From: Bacillus pumilus
Lineage (GTDB): Bacteria > Bacillota > Bacilli > Bacillales > Bacillaceae
Assembly (NCBI RefSeq): GCF_003431975.1
Contig: NZ_CP027116.1
Coordinates: forward strand, 3,472,001 to 3,536,000
DNA length: 64,000 nucleotides
Reading direction: 5' to 3'
Positions 8,260-17,514 of the stretch are shown piece after piece; the first letter of the stretch is position 1; each line of letters opens with the position of its first letter. Below the pieces are notes generated by a model, which did not search any database, was not told the DNA's origin, and was given only the letters and a program-made list of their open reading frames with translations. Both the position numbers and the translations under genes were made by a program.

Positions 8260-9425
8260 TTCTTCTCTTTCCCTCCGTTTTCTTTTAAGTTTTTAACTTT
8301 ATCAGCGTGATCTACTTCAAAGAAAATGTGTCCATCTTTTTCTTTCCAATCCGCATTTGTTCCATTTGTCAGCATACGGATAATGGATTTTGATTCTAGT
8401 GATCCTGCTTTTACCGGAGCAGGTGTTGCTTCCTTGATGTACATTGGGACAACTTCAAATGTCGCTTTTCCATCTTCATTCAGATGATACTGAACAAGTG
8501 CAGAATCACGTGTTCTTGACCACCCTTGGTCAAAAATAAAGTTCCCTAAACTATAGAAGATCGCCGTGCCATTATAGACTTCCATTGGCTCAAGAACGTG
8601 CGGATGAGCACCGATAATGATATCTGCACCAGCCTTTGACATCGCTCTTGCCAATTCTCTTTGTCTATCGTTTACTTCATTGTTATACTCCTGTCCCCAG
8701 TGAGCATGTACAACGACGACATCTGCCTTTTCAGCAGCCTGCGAAATCATCGGAATAAAGATAGAAGGATCGGCTGGCAAGATACCTGCCTGGCGATTCG
8801 TTGCTTTAAAATCTTTCCCATACACATCTGTAAAACCAAGTGTAGCGATTTTGACACCATTTACTTCTTTGTACGAAATGTTCTGCTTCGCATCCTGAAG
8901 GTTACGGCCTGCACCTGTATAATCCATATCAGCATGTTCAAAGGAATCGATCGTTTTGTTTAGCCCTTTTTCACCAAAGTCTGCCGCATGGTTATTCGCA
9001 AAGTTTAATACTGAGAAATTCAAATCTTTCAGCGCTTTAACAGAGTCCTCATCTGTTTTCAAATGAATATTCTTTTGCGCCGCTTGTTCCTGATCTGATG
9101 CGACTGGATGCTCAAAGTTACCTGTTACATAATCTGATACATCAAAATATGGCTTGGCATAGCGAAAGAGATGCTGTTTTCCATAGCGGTCTGTTACTTT
9201 TTCTACGTTTCTTCCAAACATAATGTCACCGACAAACGAAGCGGTCAGGATGTTTTCTGGATTCTTTTGTACAGTTGGCACTTGTGCTTTCCCGATAAAC
9301 GTAAATAGAAATGTACAAGCGATGACGATCGGTAAAGCAATCAGTACGTGTTTATTCGTCTTTTTCTTTTGGTTCTTTGTGATTTTCAGCAGCTTTTCCT
9401 GAAAGCTTAATTTTTTATTCATCAT
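8256..9425 (-). CDS. pgsA: Poly-gamma-glutamate synthase subunit PgsA (CapA family)
   Basis: Membrane-anchored extracellular subunit of the poly-gamma-glutamate synthase, needed for polymer transport and assembly. After a basic N-terminus there is one membrane helix (about residues 27-46), then a CapA/metallophosphoesterase-like domain with SFVGDIMFGRNVE, GNFEHP, NFANNHAADFG, HAHWGQEYN, GAHPHVLEPME and SLGNFIFDQ. The start ATG at 9425 has AAGGTG 6 bases upstream; the frame runs three codons further to a GTG that overlaps this site. About 389 residues. It lies between pgsC and pgsE with very short gaps. Confidence 0.9.
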   Translation of the reverse strand: MMNKKLSFQEKLLKITKNQKKKTNKHVLIALPIVIACTFLFTFIGKAQVPTVQKNPENILTASFVGDIMFGRNVEKVTDRYGKQHLFRYAKPYFDVSDYVTGNFEHPVASDQEQAAQKNIHLKTDEDSVKALKDLNFSVLNFANNHAADFGEKGLNKTIDSFEHADMDYTGAGRNLQDAKQNISYKEVNGVKIATLGFTDVYGKDFKATNRQAGILPADPSIFIPMISQAAEKADVVVVHAHWGQEYNNEVNDRQRELARAMSKAGADIIIGAHPHVLEPMEVYNGTAIFYSLGNFIFDQGWSRTRDSALVQYHLNEDGKATFEVVPMYIKEATPAPVKAGSLESKSIIRMLTNGTNADWKEKDGHIFFEVDHADKVKNLKENGGKEKK

Positions 9426-9440
9426 TGGACACACCTTATC

Positions 9441-9890
9441 TTAAAATAGATAGTAAACATACATGATGGCAAATGTTGCACCACTTAGAAGTAACGTGCT
9501 TCCAAGGGTAATCGTAAGACCTTGCTTTTGAATCGTATTCGCAATCAATCCAGGAACGATGATACCAATTCCGCGGAATTCGGCTATTTCAAATGGGACC
9601 ACTGGATAGAAGAAATCAAATATCAGCTTTAAGGCAATCCCTGTAATCAGCATCGCAGCAAACTTTCTGCGTCCATATAAAATCATAAATTTTGATAGAC
9701 CAAAGCGAACGATGACATACGTGAGCAAGCTGACAGATAAAACGACTAAAATAAAGACTGGCTGGTTAAATACAAGCGCTAGATAACCTGGGACAACAAG
9801 TCCAGCTGGTACGATTCCTGTTTTTTCTGCAAAGATTAAACTAAGTAGAACACCTAAAATTAACGAGATATAAAGATCTGATCCGAACAT
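9441..9890 (-). CDS. pgsC: Poly-gamma-glutamate synthase membrane subunit PgsC
   Basis: A 149-residue integral membrane protein with four or five hydrophobic helices, starting MFGSDLYISLILGVLLSLIF and carrying the family phrases GIVPAGLVVPGYLAL and GIGIIVPGLIAN. With PgsB it makes up the catalytic core of poly-gamma-glutamate synthase. AGGAGG lies 11 bases before the ATG and overlaps the end of pgsB, so the two genes are coupled (15-base gap). The gap to pgsA is also about 15 bases. Confidence 0.92.
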   Translation of the reverse strand: MFGSDLYISLILGVLLSLIFAEKTGIVPAGLVVPGYLALVFNQPVFILVVLSVSLLTYVIVRFGLSKFMILYGRRKFAAMLITGIALKLIFDFFYPVVPFEIAEFRGIGIIVPGLIANTIQKQGLTITLGSTLLLSGATFAIMYVYYLF

Positions 9891-9905
9891 TTTCTATATT
9901 TCCTC

Positions 9906-11087
9906 CTAGCTGACAAGCTGCTTAATTTTGTATTCTTGAATTTTTTCGATTAACGGTTCAGCGGCACCATGAATATTGCCGACTCCATAAACCACTCGAT
10001 TATGAAGCTTTTTCTCAAGCATGTTCATAATTTCTTCTGTAGATTGATATTCAAGGTTGTGTAAGTGGTCAGCCGGAATTTTTCCATCCTCATATGCCTT
10101 TACAATTGGATCTGTTGTTTCACCAATCAAGACAAGGTCACTTGCTTCAATATAAGGAAGTACATCCTCCGCAAACTGGATCGTTCTATCTACACGATCC
10201 GCACGGCAGTTCATGATAATAATCGGTTCATCTGTTGGATATCCAATTTCTTTCACGCGCTTCCAAATGTTCAATGTAGATGATGCGTCGTTTGCCGCAA
10301 AACCATTTACAAAGTGTCCAGGTGTCTTCGCGTCCATTAATGGAAGAATTCTCATCGCTCCTGGATCAGGCGGCGCATTTAACATTCCTCTGAATGCCGT
10401 ATCTTCATCAATCCCTAATGCCTGCGCAACACCAAGTGCAAGTGAGGCATTGTCTGGGAAAACCATGTACTCAAATTTCCGTAAATACTCATCGGAAATC
10501 TTGGAATTATCTGCAACAATGACTTCTGTGTTGCGTTTTTTCGCAATCTCTTTAAAGAAATCCGTATATTCACTATCCGTAATAACCAAGTGTCCATTAT
10601 AAGGAATTGTCGCTGTAAAGGCTTCTGCTATTTCATCAAGTGTCGGCCCCATGACGTCCATATGATCTTCAAGAACGTTTACGATCACGCCAATATTTGC
10701 TTGAAGCAGCTCTTCCTGAAAGATAATTTGGTAATCTGGATTTACTGCCATACACTCACTGACGATGGCATTTGCTCCTCTTTCAACGGTTTCTCTCATA
10801 ACTTCCTTCTGCTCACCGATATTCGGTCCTTGCGGTTTCCTTTTAATCGGCTTCTCCTCTGGCGTATCCCAATAAATCATTCTTGCATCCGTTCCCGTTG
10901 TTTTTCCGACAGTTTTATAACCTGCCTCCATTAAGATACCGGTTGTCAATCTTGTGACGGTAGACTTTCCGCGAATACCATTAATATTGACGCGCACCGG
11001 CAGGGCATCGATATTTTTCTGATGACGCTTCTTTTCAATAAAGCCAATCCCTAACATGATGACACAGGCTATAACGATTAACCACAT
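9906..11087 (-). CDS. pgsB: Poly-gamma-glutamate synthase ATPase PgsB
   Basis: ATP-dependent amide ligase that joins glutamate residues through the gamma-carboxyl group at the membrane. It has an N-terminal hydrophobic helix (residues 2-16), then a Mur-ligase-like ATPase domain with the P-loop NGIRGKSTVTR near residue 37 and later ECMAVNPDYQ and VLEDHMDVMG. Length is 393 residues, the family norm. The start fits the known N-terminus (MWLIVIAC); AAAGGAG is rather far at 13 bases. It is the first gene of pgsBCAE and is preceded by a long regulatory region. Confidence 0.93.
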   Translation of the reverse strand: MWLIVIACVIMLGIGFIEKKRHQKNIDALPVRVNINGIRGKSTVTRLTTGILMEAGYKTVGKTTGTDARMIYWDTPEEKPIKRKPQGPNIGEQKEVMRETVERGANAIVSECMAVNPDYQIIFQEELLQANIGVIVNVLEDHMDVMGPTLDEIAEAFTATIPYNGHLVITDSEYTDFFKEIAKKRNTEVIVADNSKISDEYLRKFEYMVFPDNASLALGVAQALGIDEDTAFRGMLNAPPDPGAMRILPLMDAKTPGHFVNGFAANDASSTLNIWKRVKEIGYPTDEPIIIMNCRADRVDRTIQFAEDVLPYIEASDLVLIGETTDPIVKAYEDGKIPADHLHNLEYQSTEEIMNMLEKKLHNRVVYGVGNIHGAAEPLIEKIQEYKIKQLVS

Positions 11088-11139
11088 CGCTTATCTACAT
11101 CTCCTTTTTTTATGAGTGTGATATGTAAATTCAATCAAC

Positions 11140-11167
11140 AGTATATAGGTTCAGCATAAAATCACAA
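11140..11167 (-). promoter_or_regulatory. SigA-type promoter of the pgs operon
   Basis: On the minus strand, TTGTGA and TATACT are separated by 16 bases. This places transcription start about 45 bases before the pgsB ATG. Confidence 0.55.
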
Positions 11168-11172
11168 TCGGT

Positions 11173-11187
11173 ATTATGTAACATAAT
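11173..11187. promoter_or_regulatory. Perfect palindrome upstream of the pgs promoter
   Basis: ATTATGT-A-ACATAAT is a 7+1+7 perfect palindrome that ends 5 bases upstream of the proposed -35 element. That is a normal position for an activator. In B. subtilis pgs needs DegU and SwrA, but I cannot tell which protein would bind here. Confidence 0.45.
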
Positions 11188-11773
11188 CTTTCACTTCCTC
11201 GTATGCCAAATTCCTCTAATCATAAGGTGTATTTGCCTACCTCGCCTTCAAATGGAAAGGCCAAAAGACGGACATAAATCAGCATGAATTTCGGCTTCAA
11301 ATAAGAGAAAGCGCTACCATTAAACATCGAAAAATCTTTTGTCCTTTTCTCCCTAAATTTTTTGACAATTGTTAAGATGTATTTTGAATCAATGTTTTAA
11401 AGTCCTATCAGTTCTAGAAAATCAGTCATATCAGCGCTTTAAATGAATAGTGCGTGTTTTAGAATGTTTTCGATTTTTAAATGAACAGGTTAGAAAGTCA
11501 TCCTCATCGATCAGAACGCTACGTGTTGACCCATGACAAAGGTCACCTCCAAAAAAATCAAGTCATATGCTTATTTTGAGGTCACAAAGAAATGGTATAA
11601 TATGTAAACGAATGATCATTTCGGAATACCTTCTCTTTACGATATTCGCTCCTTATGACCTAAACAATGAAACATTATTCATTTCTTTTTATCAAGATTC
11701 ATCATTTCTTAACATTTTTAATATGATTTTAGTTGAAAGTTGTCAGCTTATGTCATGCTTTCACCTAAGATGA
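11188..11773. other. Long gene-free region between pgsB and the ger operon
   Basis: About 590 bases, AT-rich, with no frame that has a ribosome binding site. It holds a weak cre-like site (AGAAAGCGCTACCA, 11306-11319), two AGGTCAC repeats near 11540 and 11578, and an extended -10 motif TGGTATAAT near 11593 on the plus strand without a good -35. The size suggests regulatory DNA for pgsB. Confidence 0.4.
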
Positions 11774-11803
11774 CGAATAAATTCAGCCTCTCTGCTCACA
11801 CTA
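11774..11803 (+). promoter_or_regulatory. SigG-type promoter of the second ger operon
   Basis: CGAATA, 17 bases, then CACACTA. This matches the forespore SigG pattern and ends 31 bases before the first ATG. Germinant receptor operons are SigG-dependent in B. subtilis. Confidence 0.7.
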
Positions 11804-11834
11804 TGGTTAAAAAATCTGTGAGAGGAGGCTAAAG

Positions 11835-13316
11835 ATGCCAAACACCAATGAACAAACACGCTTGCACTTTCTATCAGGAAGCTTCGAGGAAAAAATTCGG
11901 ATTCTGAAAAAGACATTTCAGCAAAGCGGAGATTTTGAATATCGAGAGTTAATGGTGAATGAAACAAAATCTGTCTTGTTTTTTATTAAGACAAGGATAG
12001 ATGAAAGTAAATTAAATGATTTCATTATCGGCAACTTATTAGGCAATCCTGGAAAGCAGGATTATACAAAGTCTCTTAGTACTCTCGAAACTGGTGACTT
12101 GACGCTAATTACAGACAGTATCATTGCAGGCAGCATTGCCTTTCTTGAAGAAAATTCCTCACAGTTTAAATTATTTACCGTTGGGCAGCCTCCGCTGCGC
12201 TCTATTTCTGAGCCTTCTTCAGAAAGTATTATTGCGGGCGCACATGATGGATTTGTGGAAAGCTTGGATACGAATTTACATTTACTGCGTTCTCACTTAA
12301 ATGATCGGAAACTCGCCATCCAGTACCATAAGGTCGGTACAAAATCGGAAACAAAGCTTGCCACAATTTATATTTCCGATATTGCCAATCTAGAAAAGGT
12401 AGAAGAAGTGAACAGACGGATTTCTTCTATTAAAGTAGACACACTGCTCAGTCCTGGGTCTGTCGTTGAAGCAATTGAGGATGATTCATTTTCTATTTTT
12501 CCGCAGCTGATTGACACTGAACGTCCTGATAAAGTCAGGTCTGCGATCCTTGAAGGCAGAATTGTTGTGCTGATGGATGGCAGTCCAATGGCCATCATTC
12601 TACCTATCACGTTCTTTAGTTTCTTTCAATCACCAGATGATTATAATAGTCGCTGGATTCCAGCTACATTTATCCGTGTTTTGCGTTATCTTGCCTGTAT
12701 CATCGCAGTCATACTGCCATCTTTTTATATCGCAGTCATTGGGTTTCATTATGAGGTGGTTCCCGATGAGCTCGCCATCACCATGAAGAACTCTATTATT
12801 GGGATTCCCTTCCCTCCTTTAATAGAAGCCATGCTGATGGAAATTACCATTGAACTCATACGGGAAGCCGGGGTGCGTCTGCCAAAACCCATCGGGCAGA
12901 CTATTGGGATCGTAGGCGGTTTGGTCATTGGAGATGCGGTAGTAAAAGCAGGACTCATTTCGAATGTTCTTATCGTTGTGGTCGCCGTGACCGCTGTTGC
13001 TTCCTTTGTTCTTCCTTCGTTTGAAATGACGTCTACCATCAGGATGCTGCGTTTCCCGCTCATGTTCATGGCTTCTATGTTTGGCTTTATTGGCATTTCA
13101 TTTGGACTAGCCATTGTCCTCATGAATTTATGCCGCCTAGAATCACTAGGTGTACCGTACTTATCACCAGTTGCTCCCTTTAACTGGCAGGATTTAAAAG
13201 ATACTGTGATACGACTGCCTATGTGGATGTACAAACAGCGCCCTATTTATTTAAATCCGCAAAAGAAAAAACAAATTGAACAATTGCGAGGGTGGGAAAA
13301 GAAACATGAAAAATAA
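11835..13316 (+). CDS. GerA-family germinant receptor A subunit
   Basis: A subunit of a nutrient germinant receptor in the spore inner membrane. The 493-residue protein has a hydrophilic N-terminal domain (about 1-270) with the family phrases DSIIAGSIAFL and SEPSSESIIAGAHDGFVESL, then a membrane domain with several helices and the conserved GIPFPPLIEA, and a hydrophilic tail (NPQKKKQIEQLRGWEKK). AGAGGAGGC precedes the ATG. It is the first gene of a three-gene operon with overlapping ends. The operon lies between pgsB and rbsR, where B. subtilis has no germination genes. I cannot assign it to gerA, gerB or gerK from sequence alone. Confidence 0.9.
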   Translation: MPNTNEQTRLHFLSGSFEEKIRILKKTFQQSGDFEYRELMVNETKSVLFFIKTRIDESKLNDFIIGNLLGNPGKQDYTKSLSTLETGDLTLITDSIIAGSIAFLEENSSQFKLFTVGQPPLRSISEPSSESIIAGAHDGFVESLDTNLHLLRSHLNDRKLAIQYHKVGTKSETKLATIYISDIANLEKVEEVNRRISSIKVDTLLSPGSVVEAIEDDSFSIFPQLIDTERPDKVRSAILEGRIVVLMDGSPMAIILPITFFSFFQSPDDYNSRWIPATFIRVLRYLACIIAVILPSFYIAVIGFHYEVVPDELAITMKNSIIGIPFPPLIEAMLMEITIELIREAGVRLPKPIGQTIGIVGGLVIGDAVVKAGLISNVLIVVVAVTAVASFVLPSFEMTSTIRMLRFPLMFMASMFGFIGISFGLAIVLMNLCRLESLGVPYLSPVAPFNWQDLKDTVIRLPMWMYKQRPIYLNPQKKKQIEQLRGWEKKHEK

Positions 13317-14403
13317 AATATCTCCATCTCAAGCAGTCTTTTTTATCATCCAATCTCAAATTGGTGTAGGGATTTTAGGACTTCCTCATCTGCTGATGAA
13401 GGATATGGGTCACGATGGGTGGATGACGATTATTCTAGCCGGATTATTCATCCAAATCATCAACACCATTTTTATTTACATTATTCATAAATATCCTGAC
13501 ACATCGTTTTTCCAAACGTTAATCAACGTGTTCGGAAAATGGATCGGTCGGACCTTGATAGTTCTCTATACAGTATACTTTGCCTCAGTCTGCATTGTTG
13601 TTCTATCGATCTTCACACGAATTCTTGGAATATGGGTGCTACCGCTTACGCCAAATTGGGTCATTGATTTATTGCTGATGATATCCATTATCTACATCGC
13701 AAAGGAAAAACTCACAGCAATTGTCAGGTTTAACTTTATTTTGACTCCCTTTTTGCTCATGCTGTCTCTATTGATGATTTATGCATTAAAAGGAACGAAT
13801 ATCGACTACCTCATGCCTTTTTTCCAAACAGATTTTTCTCAATTTCAAATTGGATTGAAGGACGTTGTTCTGTCCATGAATGGATTCGAGATGATTCTTA
13901 TCATCTCTCCATTTATGAAGGGCTCCATTAAACAGCGGTATAAGGTCATGACCATTTCTAATATATGCACAACGCTTTACTACCTATTTATTACATTGAT
14001 TTGTTTTATGTTTTTCAGCCCAATTGAGCTTAATGTCATACCCAACCCTGTTCTTTATCTATTAAAGACCATTTCATTCGGTGTGATTGAGAGGACAGAC
14101 TTAATTTTTCTCAGCTTTTGGGTGTTTAACATTCTTGCCACCCTCAGCAATTATCTCTACTTTTGTGCAAATGGCGTATCCAGCATTTTGAAGAAAAAAG
14201 AGCATAAAAAGTATGTCTATTATTTTGCCATTTTGATCTATGTCGCTAGCTGTTTTCTTGCAGAAGATAATTTTAGAATTCAGCGCTTTAATGACTTTAC
14301 GACTTTTTCTCAATATTCAGTTATTTATACACTTCCGATCATTATGGCCATCACCATCTTGATCAAACATCGCAAAGGGAAGGTGAAATCACATGCGTCA
14401 TAA
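13306..14403 (+). CDS. GerAB-family germinant receptor permease (B subunit)
   Basis: An APC-type membrane protein of about 365 residues with roughly ten helices, starting MKNKISPSQAVFFIIQSQIGVGILGLP, the classic GerB-type opening. In these receptors the B subunit is thought to bind the germinant. The start at 13306 overlaps the end of the A-subunit gene by 11 bases and has GAGGGTGGG upstream; a longer frame from 13276 would lie inside that gene. Its end overlaps the next gene by 11 bases. Confidence 0.88.
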   Translation: MKNKISPSQAVFFIIQSQIGVGILGLPHLLMKDMGHDGWMTIILAGLFIQIINTIFIYIIHKYPDTSFFQTLINVFGKWIGRTLIVLYTVYFASVCIVVLSIFTRILGIWVLPLTPNWVIDLLLMISIIYIAKEKLTAIVRFNFILTPFLLMLSLLMIYALKGTNIDYLMPFFQTDFSQFQIGLKDVVLSMNGFEMILIISPFMKGSIKQRYKVMTISNICTTLYYLFITLICFMFFSPIELNVIPNPVLYLLKTISFGVIERTDLIFLSFWVFNILATLSNYLYFCANGVSSILKKKEHKKYVYYFAILIYVASCFLAEDNFRIQRFNDFTTFSQYSVIYTLPIIMAITILIKHRKGKVKSHAS

Positions 14404-15535
14404 GTACATACTGACGCTGCTTATGTGTATTTCTCTTATATTCATGCCTGGCTGCTGGGATCAGAATTTGTTAAAAAACATCTCTCTTGTCTTAACTTCA
14501 GCTGTCGATCAAGGAGAAGAAGACAATGCGAAATTCTCAATTACCTATAGAAAGGTGCAGCAGTCTCAAAGTATGGAGCAAGGAAATACAGGCAGCTATT
14601 CAACCACTGTTCTTACAACTGAAGCACCGACTTTAAGAAAAGCAAGGACCAACTTTAGCCGGATTGTCGACCAAAAAATTGATATATCGAAAATGCGGGT
14701 CATGCTGATCGGCGATGAATTTGCTCAAAATCGCCTTCTTCCCTATTTAGATATGTTTTATCGAGATCCCAAAAGTCCTTTACTCGCAAACCTTGCTGTG
14801 GTTCAAGGGGGAAGCTGTGTGGAATTGATCAACCAGCTGCTCAAGGAAAAACTTATTGTGAGCGACTATTTAAACAACTTAATCACTACCGCATCACAGT
14901 CCTCCCTAGTAGCACCTAAAAACATTCAAAATGTCCGGTCCAAAATGCTGCAAACGGGAGAGGATTTCACACTGCCGTTACTTCACTTCGATCAATCAAA
15001 GCAGTTAATTAGTGTAAAAGGTGTAGCCCTATTTGATAATGAAAAAAAGAAAGGCGAACTGTACGGTCAAGATGCGATTCTGCTCACCGTGATGGACGGG
15101 AAAATGGGGAGCTATGCAACCTTCACAAAAAAAGTTAGAAGTGACATGAAATCAAAAGAGAGCAATTACATCACCATTCAAGTAACAGACGCAAAGAGAG
15201 ACATTAAGATTGTCAATCCTGATCACCGAGACTTAACATTCTCTCTCAATTATGAATTCACGACATCTGTGCTCGAGTACCCGAAAGATAACCTAGATAC
15301 AGATAAGACCATTGAAATCCTCAACAAAAGGCTTTCAGCCATTTTGACAAAAGAAGCCGAAAAAGTCGTTGCCTCGCTGCAAGAAGCAAATTCTGATGTT
15401 CTAAGTCTTGGGAGAAAATATCGAGTAAGACATTATGATGAGTATATGAAAATGAACTGGGTAACCGATTATCCAAAGGTGAAAATTATTCCAAAAATCA
15501 AAGTGAATATTACACAAACAGGTATTACTAGCTAA
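14393..15535 (+). CDS. Ger(x)C-family germinant receptor lipoprotein (C subunit)
   Basis: A 380-residue lipoprotein: basic N-terminus, hydrophobic core, lipobox MPGC with Cys21 followed by the WD typical of GerC proteins. It completes the A-B-C receptor operon begun at 11835. The start overlaps the permease stop, and GGGAAGGTG gives the ribosome site. It is only distantly similar to the GerC-type protein at 227, so the two operons likely sense different nutrients. A terminator hairpin follows the stop immediately. Confidence 0.88.
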   Translation: MRHKYILTLLMCISLIFMPGCWDQNLLKNISLVLTSAVDQGEEDNAKFSITYRKVQQSQSMEQGNTGSYSTTVLTTEAPTLRKARTNFSRIVDQKIDISKMRVMLIGDEFAQNRLLPYLDMFYRDPKSPLLANLAVVQGGSCVELINQLLKEKLIVSDYLNNLITTASQSSLVAPKNIQNVRSKMLQTGEDFTLPLLHFDQSKQLISVKGVALFDNEKKKGELYGQDAILLTVMDGKMGSYATFTKKVRSDMKSKESNYITIQVTDAKRDIKIVNPDHRDLTFSLNYEFTTSVLEYPKDNLDTDKTIEILNKRLSAILTKEAEKVVASLQEANSDVLSLGRKYRVRHYDEYMKMNWVTDYPKVKIIPKIKVNITQTGITS

Positions 15536-15568
15536 GAAAAGGAAGATCACATCTTTCTTTTCTTTTTT
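15536..15568 (+). terminator. Terminator of the second ger operon
   Basis: AAAAGGAAGAT and ATCTTTCTTTT pair around a 3-base loop with one mismatch, followed by a T-run. Confidence 0.7.
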
Positions 15569-15580
15569 TATTTTTTAAAG

Positions 15581-15610
15581 ATTGTCAATTCAGAGCATTC
15601 GTGATAATCT
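15581..15610 (+). promoter_or_regulatory. SigA promoter of the rbs operon
   Basis: TTGTCA and TAATCT are 18 bases apart, with TG just before the -10. The start point would fall at about 15617, inside the adjoining palindrome. Confidence 0.6.
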
Positions 15611-15615
15611 ATTTA

Positions 15616-15629
15616 TGTAAACGGTTACA
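15616..15629. promoter_or_regulatory. cre-type catabolite operator of the rbs operon
   Basis: TGTAAACGGTTACA matches the CcpA cre consensus and is a complete palindrome. It overlaps the predicted start of transcription, so binding should block the promoter. RbsR, a LacI-family relative of CcpA, could bind the same site. Confidence 0.8.
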
Positions 15630-15652
15630 CATTCATGAAGGGAGGCACACCA

Positions 15653-16639
15653 TTGGCTACAATTAAAGATGTTGCAAAAGCTGCACAAGTGTCTGTTGCC
15701 ACTGTGTCTCGCGTTCTTAACGATACTGGATATGTCCATGCAGATACGAAAACCCGCGTAACACAAGCGATGCAGGAGCTGAATTACTTTCCCAATGAAG
15801 TGGCTAGGTCCCTATTCAAAAGAGAGTCCCGGTTAATCGGTTTGATTTTGCCTGATATCACAAATCCCTTCTTCCCTCAGCTTGCTAGAGGCGTCGAGGA
15901 TGAAATTCACGCGCATGGTTTTCGTTTATTATTCGGAAACAGTGATGAAGACCGTGAAAAGGAAATGGCATACTTACAAACCTTTAAACAAAATCAAGTG
16001 GTCGGTGTCATCGCTGTCACAAACGAACCTGAATCAGATCTATACCATACTGATGATTTACCTGTTGTGTTCTTAGACCGTAGCGTTCCACATGCACCTT
16101 CTGTGTTTGCAGATGCTGCTGCTGGCGGAAAAATGGCGGCAATGGAATTAATCAGGCGCGGCAGCCGGCAGATCACACTGCTGAAAGGACCTGCACATCT
16201 TCAAACAGCAAGGCAGCGATTCAAGGGTGCTCTTGATGTACTGACCGAAAAAGGTGTCGACTTTCATGTGATGTCTAATGCTTCGTTTTCTTTTCAAGAA
16301 GCCCGTAAAAGCGCCAAGGCTCTGTTTCAGCTGTACCCTGAAACAGATGGCATCATTGCCAGCAATGACATCGTTGCAACAGCCGTCATACACGAGGCAC
16401 TTCGATTCGGAAAAGCGATTCCTGAAGATGTTCAAATTATTGGATTTGATGATATCCCGCAAAGTGAGCTGCTCTTCCCTTCCTTATCTACCATTCGGCA
16501 GCCAGCCTATGAGATGGGAAAAGAAGCGGCACAGCTTTTAATGAAAGCGATTCAGAAACAACCTATAGATCAACCAGTTATTCAAATGCCCGTCTCTTTT
16601 ATTGAACGAGAGACCACAAGAAAGGTGGATTCACAATGA
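15653..16639 (+). CDS. rbsR: Ribose operon repressor RbsR (LacI family)
   Basis: LacI/GalR repressor of ribose uptake. The N-terminal helix-turn-helix reads ATIKDVAKAAQVSVATVSRVLND, followed by the hinge region and a periplasmic-binding-like effector domain (SRLIGLILPDITNPFFPQLA onward). The start is TTG at 15653, 7 bases after AAGGGAGG; it gives the known N-terminus MATIKDVA, while a longer frame lacks support. About 328 residues. It is the first gene of rbsRKDACB and its stop overlaps rbsK as ATGA, so repressor and operon are made together, under the promoter and cre site just upstream. Confidence 0.92.
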   Translation: MATIKDVAKAAQVSVATVSRVLNDTGYVHADTKTRVTQAMQELNYFPNEVARSLFKRESRLIGLILPDITNPFFPQLARGVEDEIHAHGFRLLFGNSDEDREKEMAYLQTFKQNQVVGVIAVTNEPESDLYHTDDLPVVFLDRSVPHAPSVFADAAAGGKMAAMELIRRGSRQITLLKGPAHLQTARQRFKGALDVLTEKGVDFHVMSNASFSFQEARKSAKALFQLYPETDGIIASNDIVATAVIHEALRFGKAIPEDVQIIGFDDIPQSELLFPSLSTIRQPAYEMGKEAAQLLMKAIQKQPIDQPVIQMPVSFIERETTRKVDSQ

Positions 16640-17514
16640 GTCATATTGTCGTAGTAGGAAGCTGTTCAATGGATTTAGTCGTCACATCGGATAAACGGCC
16701 AAATGCCGGTGAAACAGTGTTAGGCGAATCATTTAAAACTGTCCCAGGTGGAAAAGGAGCCAATCAAGCAGTCGCAAGTGCCAGACTCGGTGCAGATGTA
16801 TACATGGTCGGCCGAGTTGGTGATGACGCTTATGGTCAAGATATTGTCAGCAATCTACAAGAGCAAGGGGTTCGCACCTCATATATGAAACCGGTTACCG
16901 AAATGGAAAGCGGCACCGCTCATATCATTTTAGCAGAAGGTGATAACAGCATTGTCGTGGTCAAAGGGGCAAATAACGAGGTCACTCCTGACTATGTAAA
17001 AGACGCCCTTTCTACAATTGAGGATATTGGGATGGTACTCATTCAGCAGGAAATACCTGAAGAAACGGTCGAAGCGGTCTGCGCCCTTTGCAGCGAAAAA
17101 GAAATTCCTTTGATTTTAAATCCTGCGCCTGCCCGCAAAGTACCGCAGCAGGTGTTAGAACAGGCCGCCTACATTACACCAAATGAGCACGAGGCTGTTC
17201 TCATGTTTGATGGACGCCCCATTGAAGATGCCTTGCGTCAATACCCTAATAAATTACTCATCACAGAAGGAAAAAGTGGCGTCCGATTTTTTGATGGATT
17301 AAAAGAAGTGTTAGTTCCAGGCTTTCCTGTGGAAGCAGTTGATACAACGGGAGCAGGCGATACCTTTAACGGAGCATTGGCTGTTGCCTTAACAGAGGGT
17401 AAATCTCTCTATGAAGCGCTTGCCTTTGCCAACCTTGCAGCATCCATGTCTGTCACAAAGTTCGGCGCACAAGGCGGCATGCCAACAAGAGAAGAATTGG
17501 AGAAAAAGAAATGA
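16636..17514 (+). CDS. rbsK: Ribokinase RbsK
   Basis: Phosphorylates D-ribose to ribose 5-phosphate with ATP. PfkB-family signatures are present: the N-terminal [15 protein letters not shown] and the C-terminal [14 protein letters not shown] with the catalytic aspartate. It is 292 residues, the normal size. Its start overlaps rbsR and its end overlaps rbsD, both as ATGA, so translation is coupled. Confidence 0.95.
   Translation: MSHIVVVGSCSMDLVVTSDKRPNAGETVLGESFKTVPGGKGANQAVASARLGADVYMVGRVGDDAYGQDIVSNLQEQGVRTSYMKPVTEMESGTAHIILAEGDNSIVVVKGANNEVTPDYVKDALSTIEDIGMVLIQQEIPEETVEAVCALCSEKEIPLILNPAPARKVPQQVLEQAAYITPNEHEAVLMFDGRPIEDALRQYPNKLLITEGKSGVRFFDGLKEVLVPGFPVEAVDTTGAGDTFNGALAVALTEGKSLYEALAFANLAASMSVTKFGAQGGMPTREELEKKK

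Noticed and set aside
9426..9434. GTG start three codons upstream for pgsA
   Set aside because: This GTG is part of the AAGGTG ribosome site that serves the ATG at 9425.
11306..11319. cre-like site AGAAAGCGCTACCA between pgsB and ger
   Set aside because: It misses the leading TG of the cre consensus and is far from both promoters; kept only as a note.
11567..11773. 68-codon plus-strand frame in the long region before the ger operon
   Set aside because: There is no ribosome binding site, the composition is that of AT-rich DNA, and it ends at the SigG promoter.
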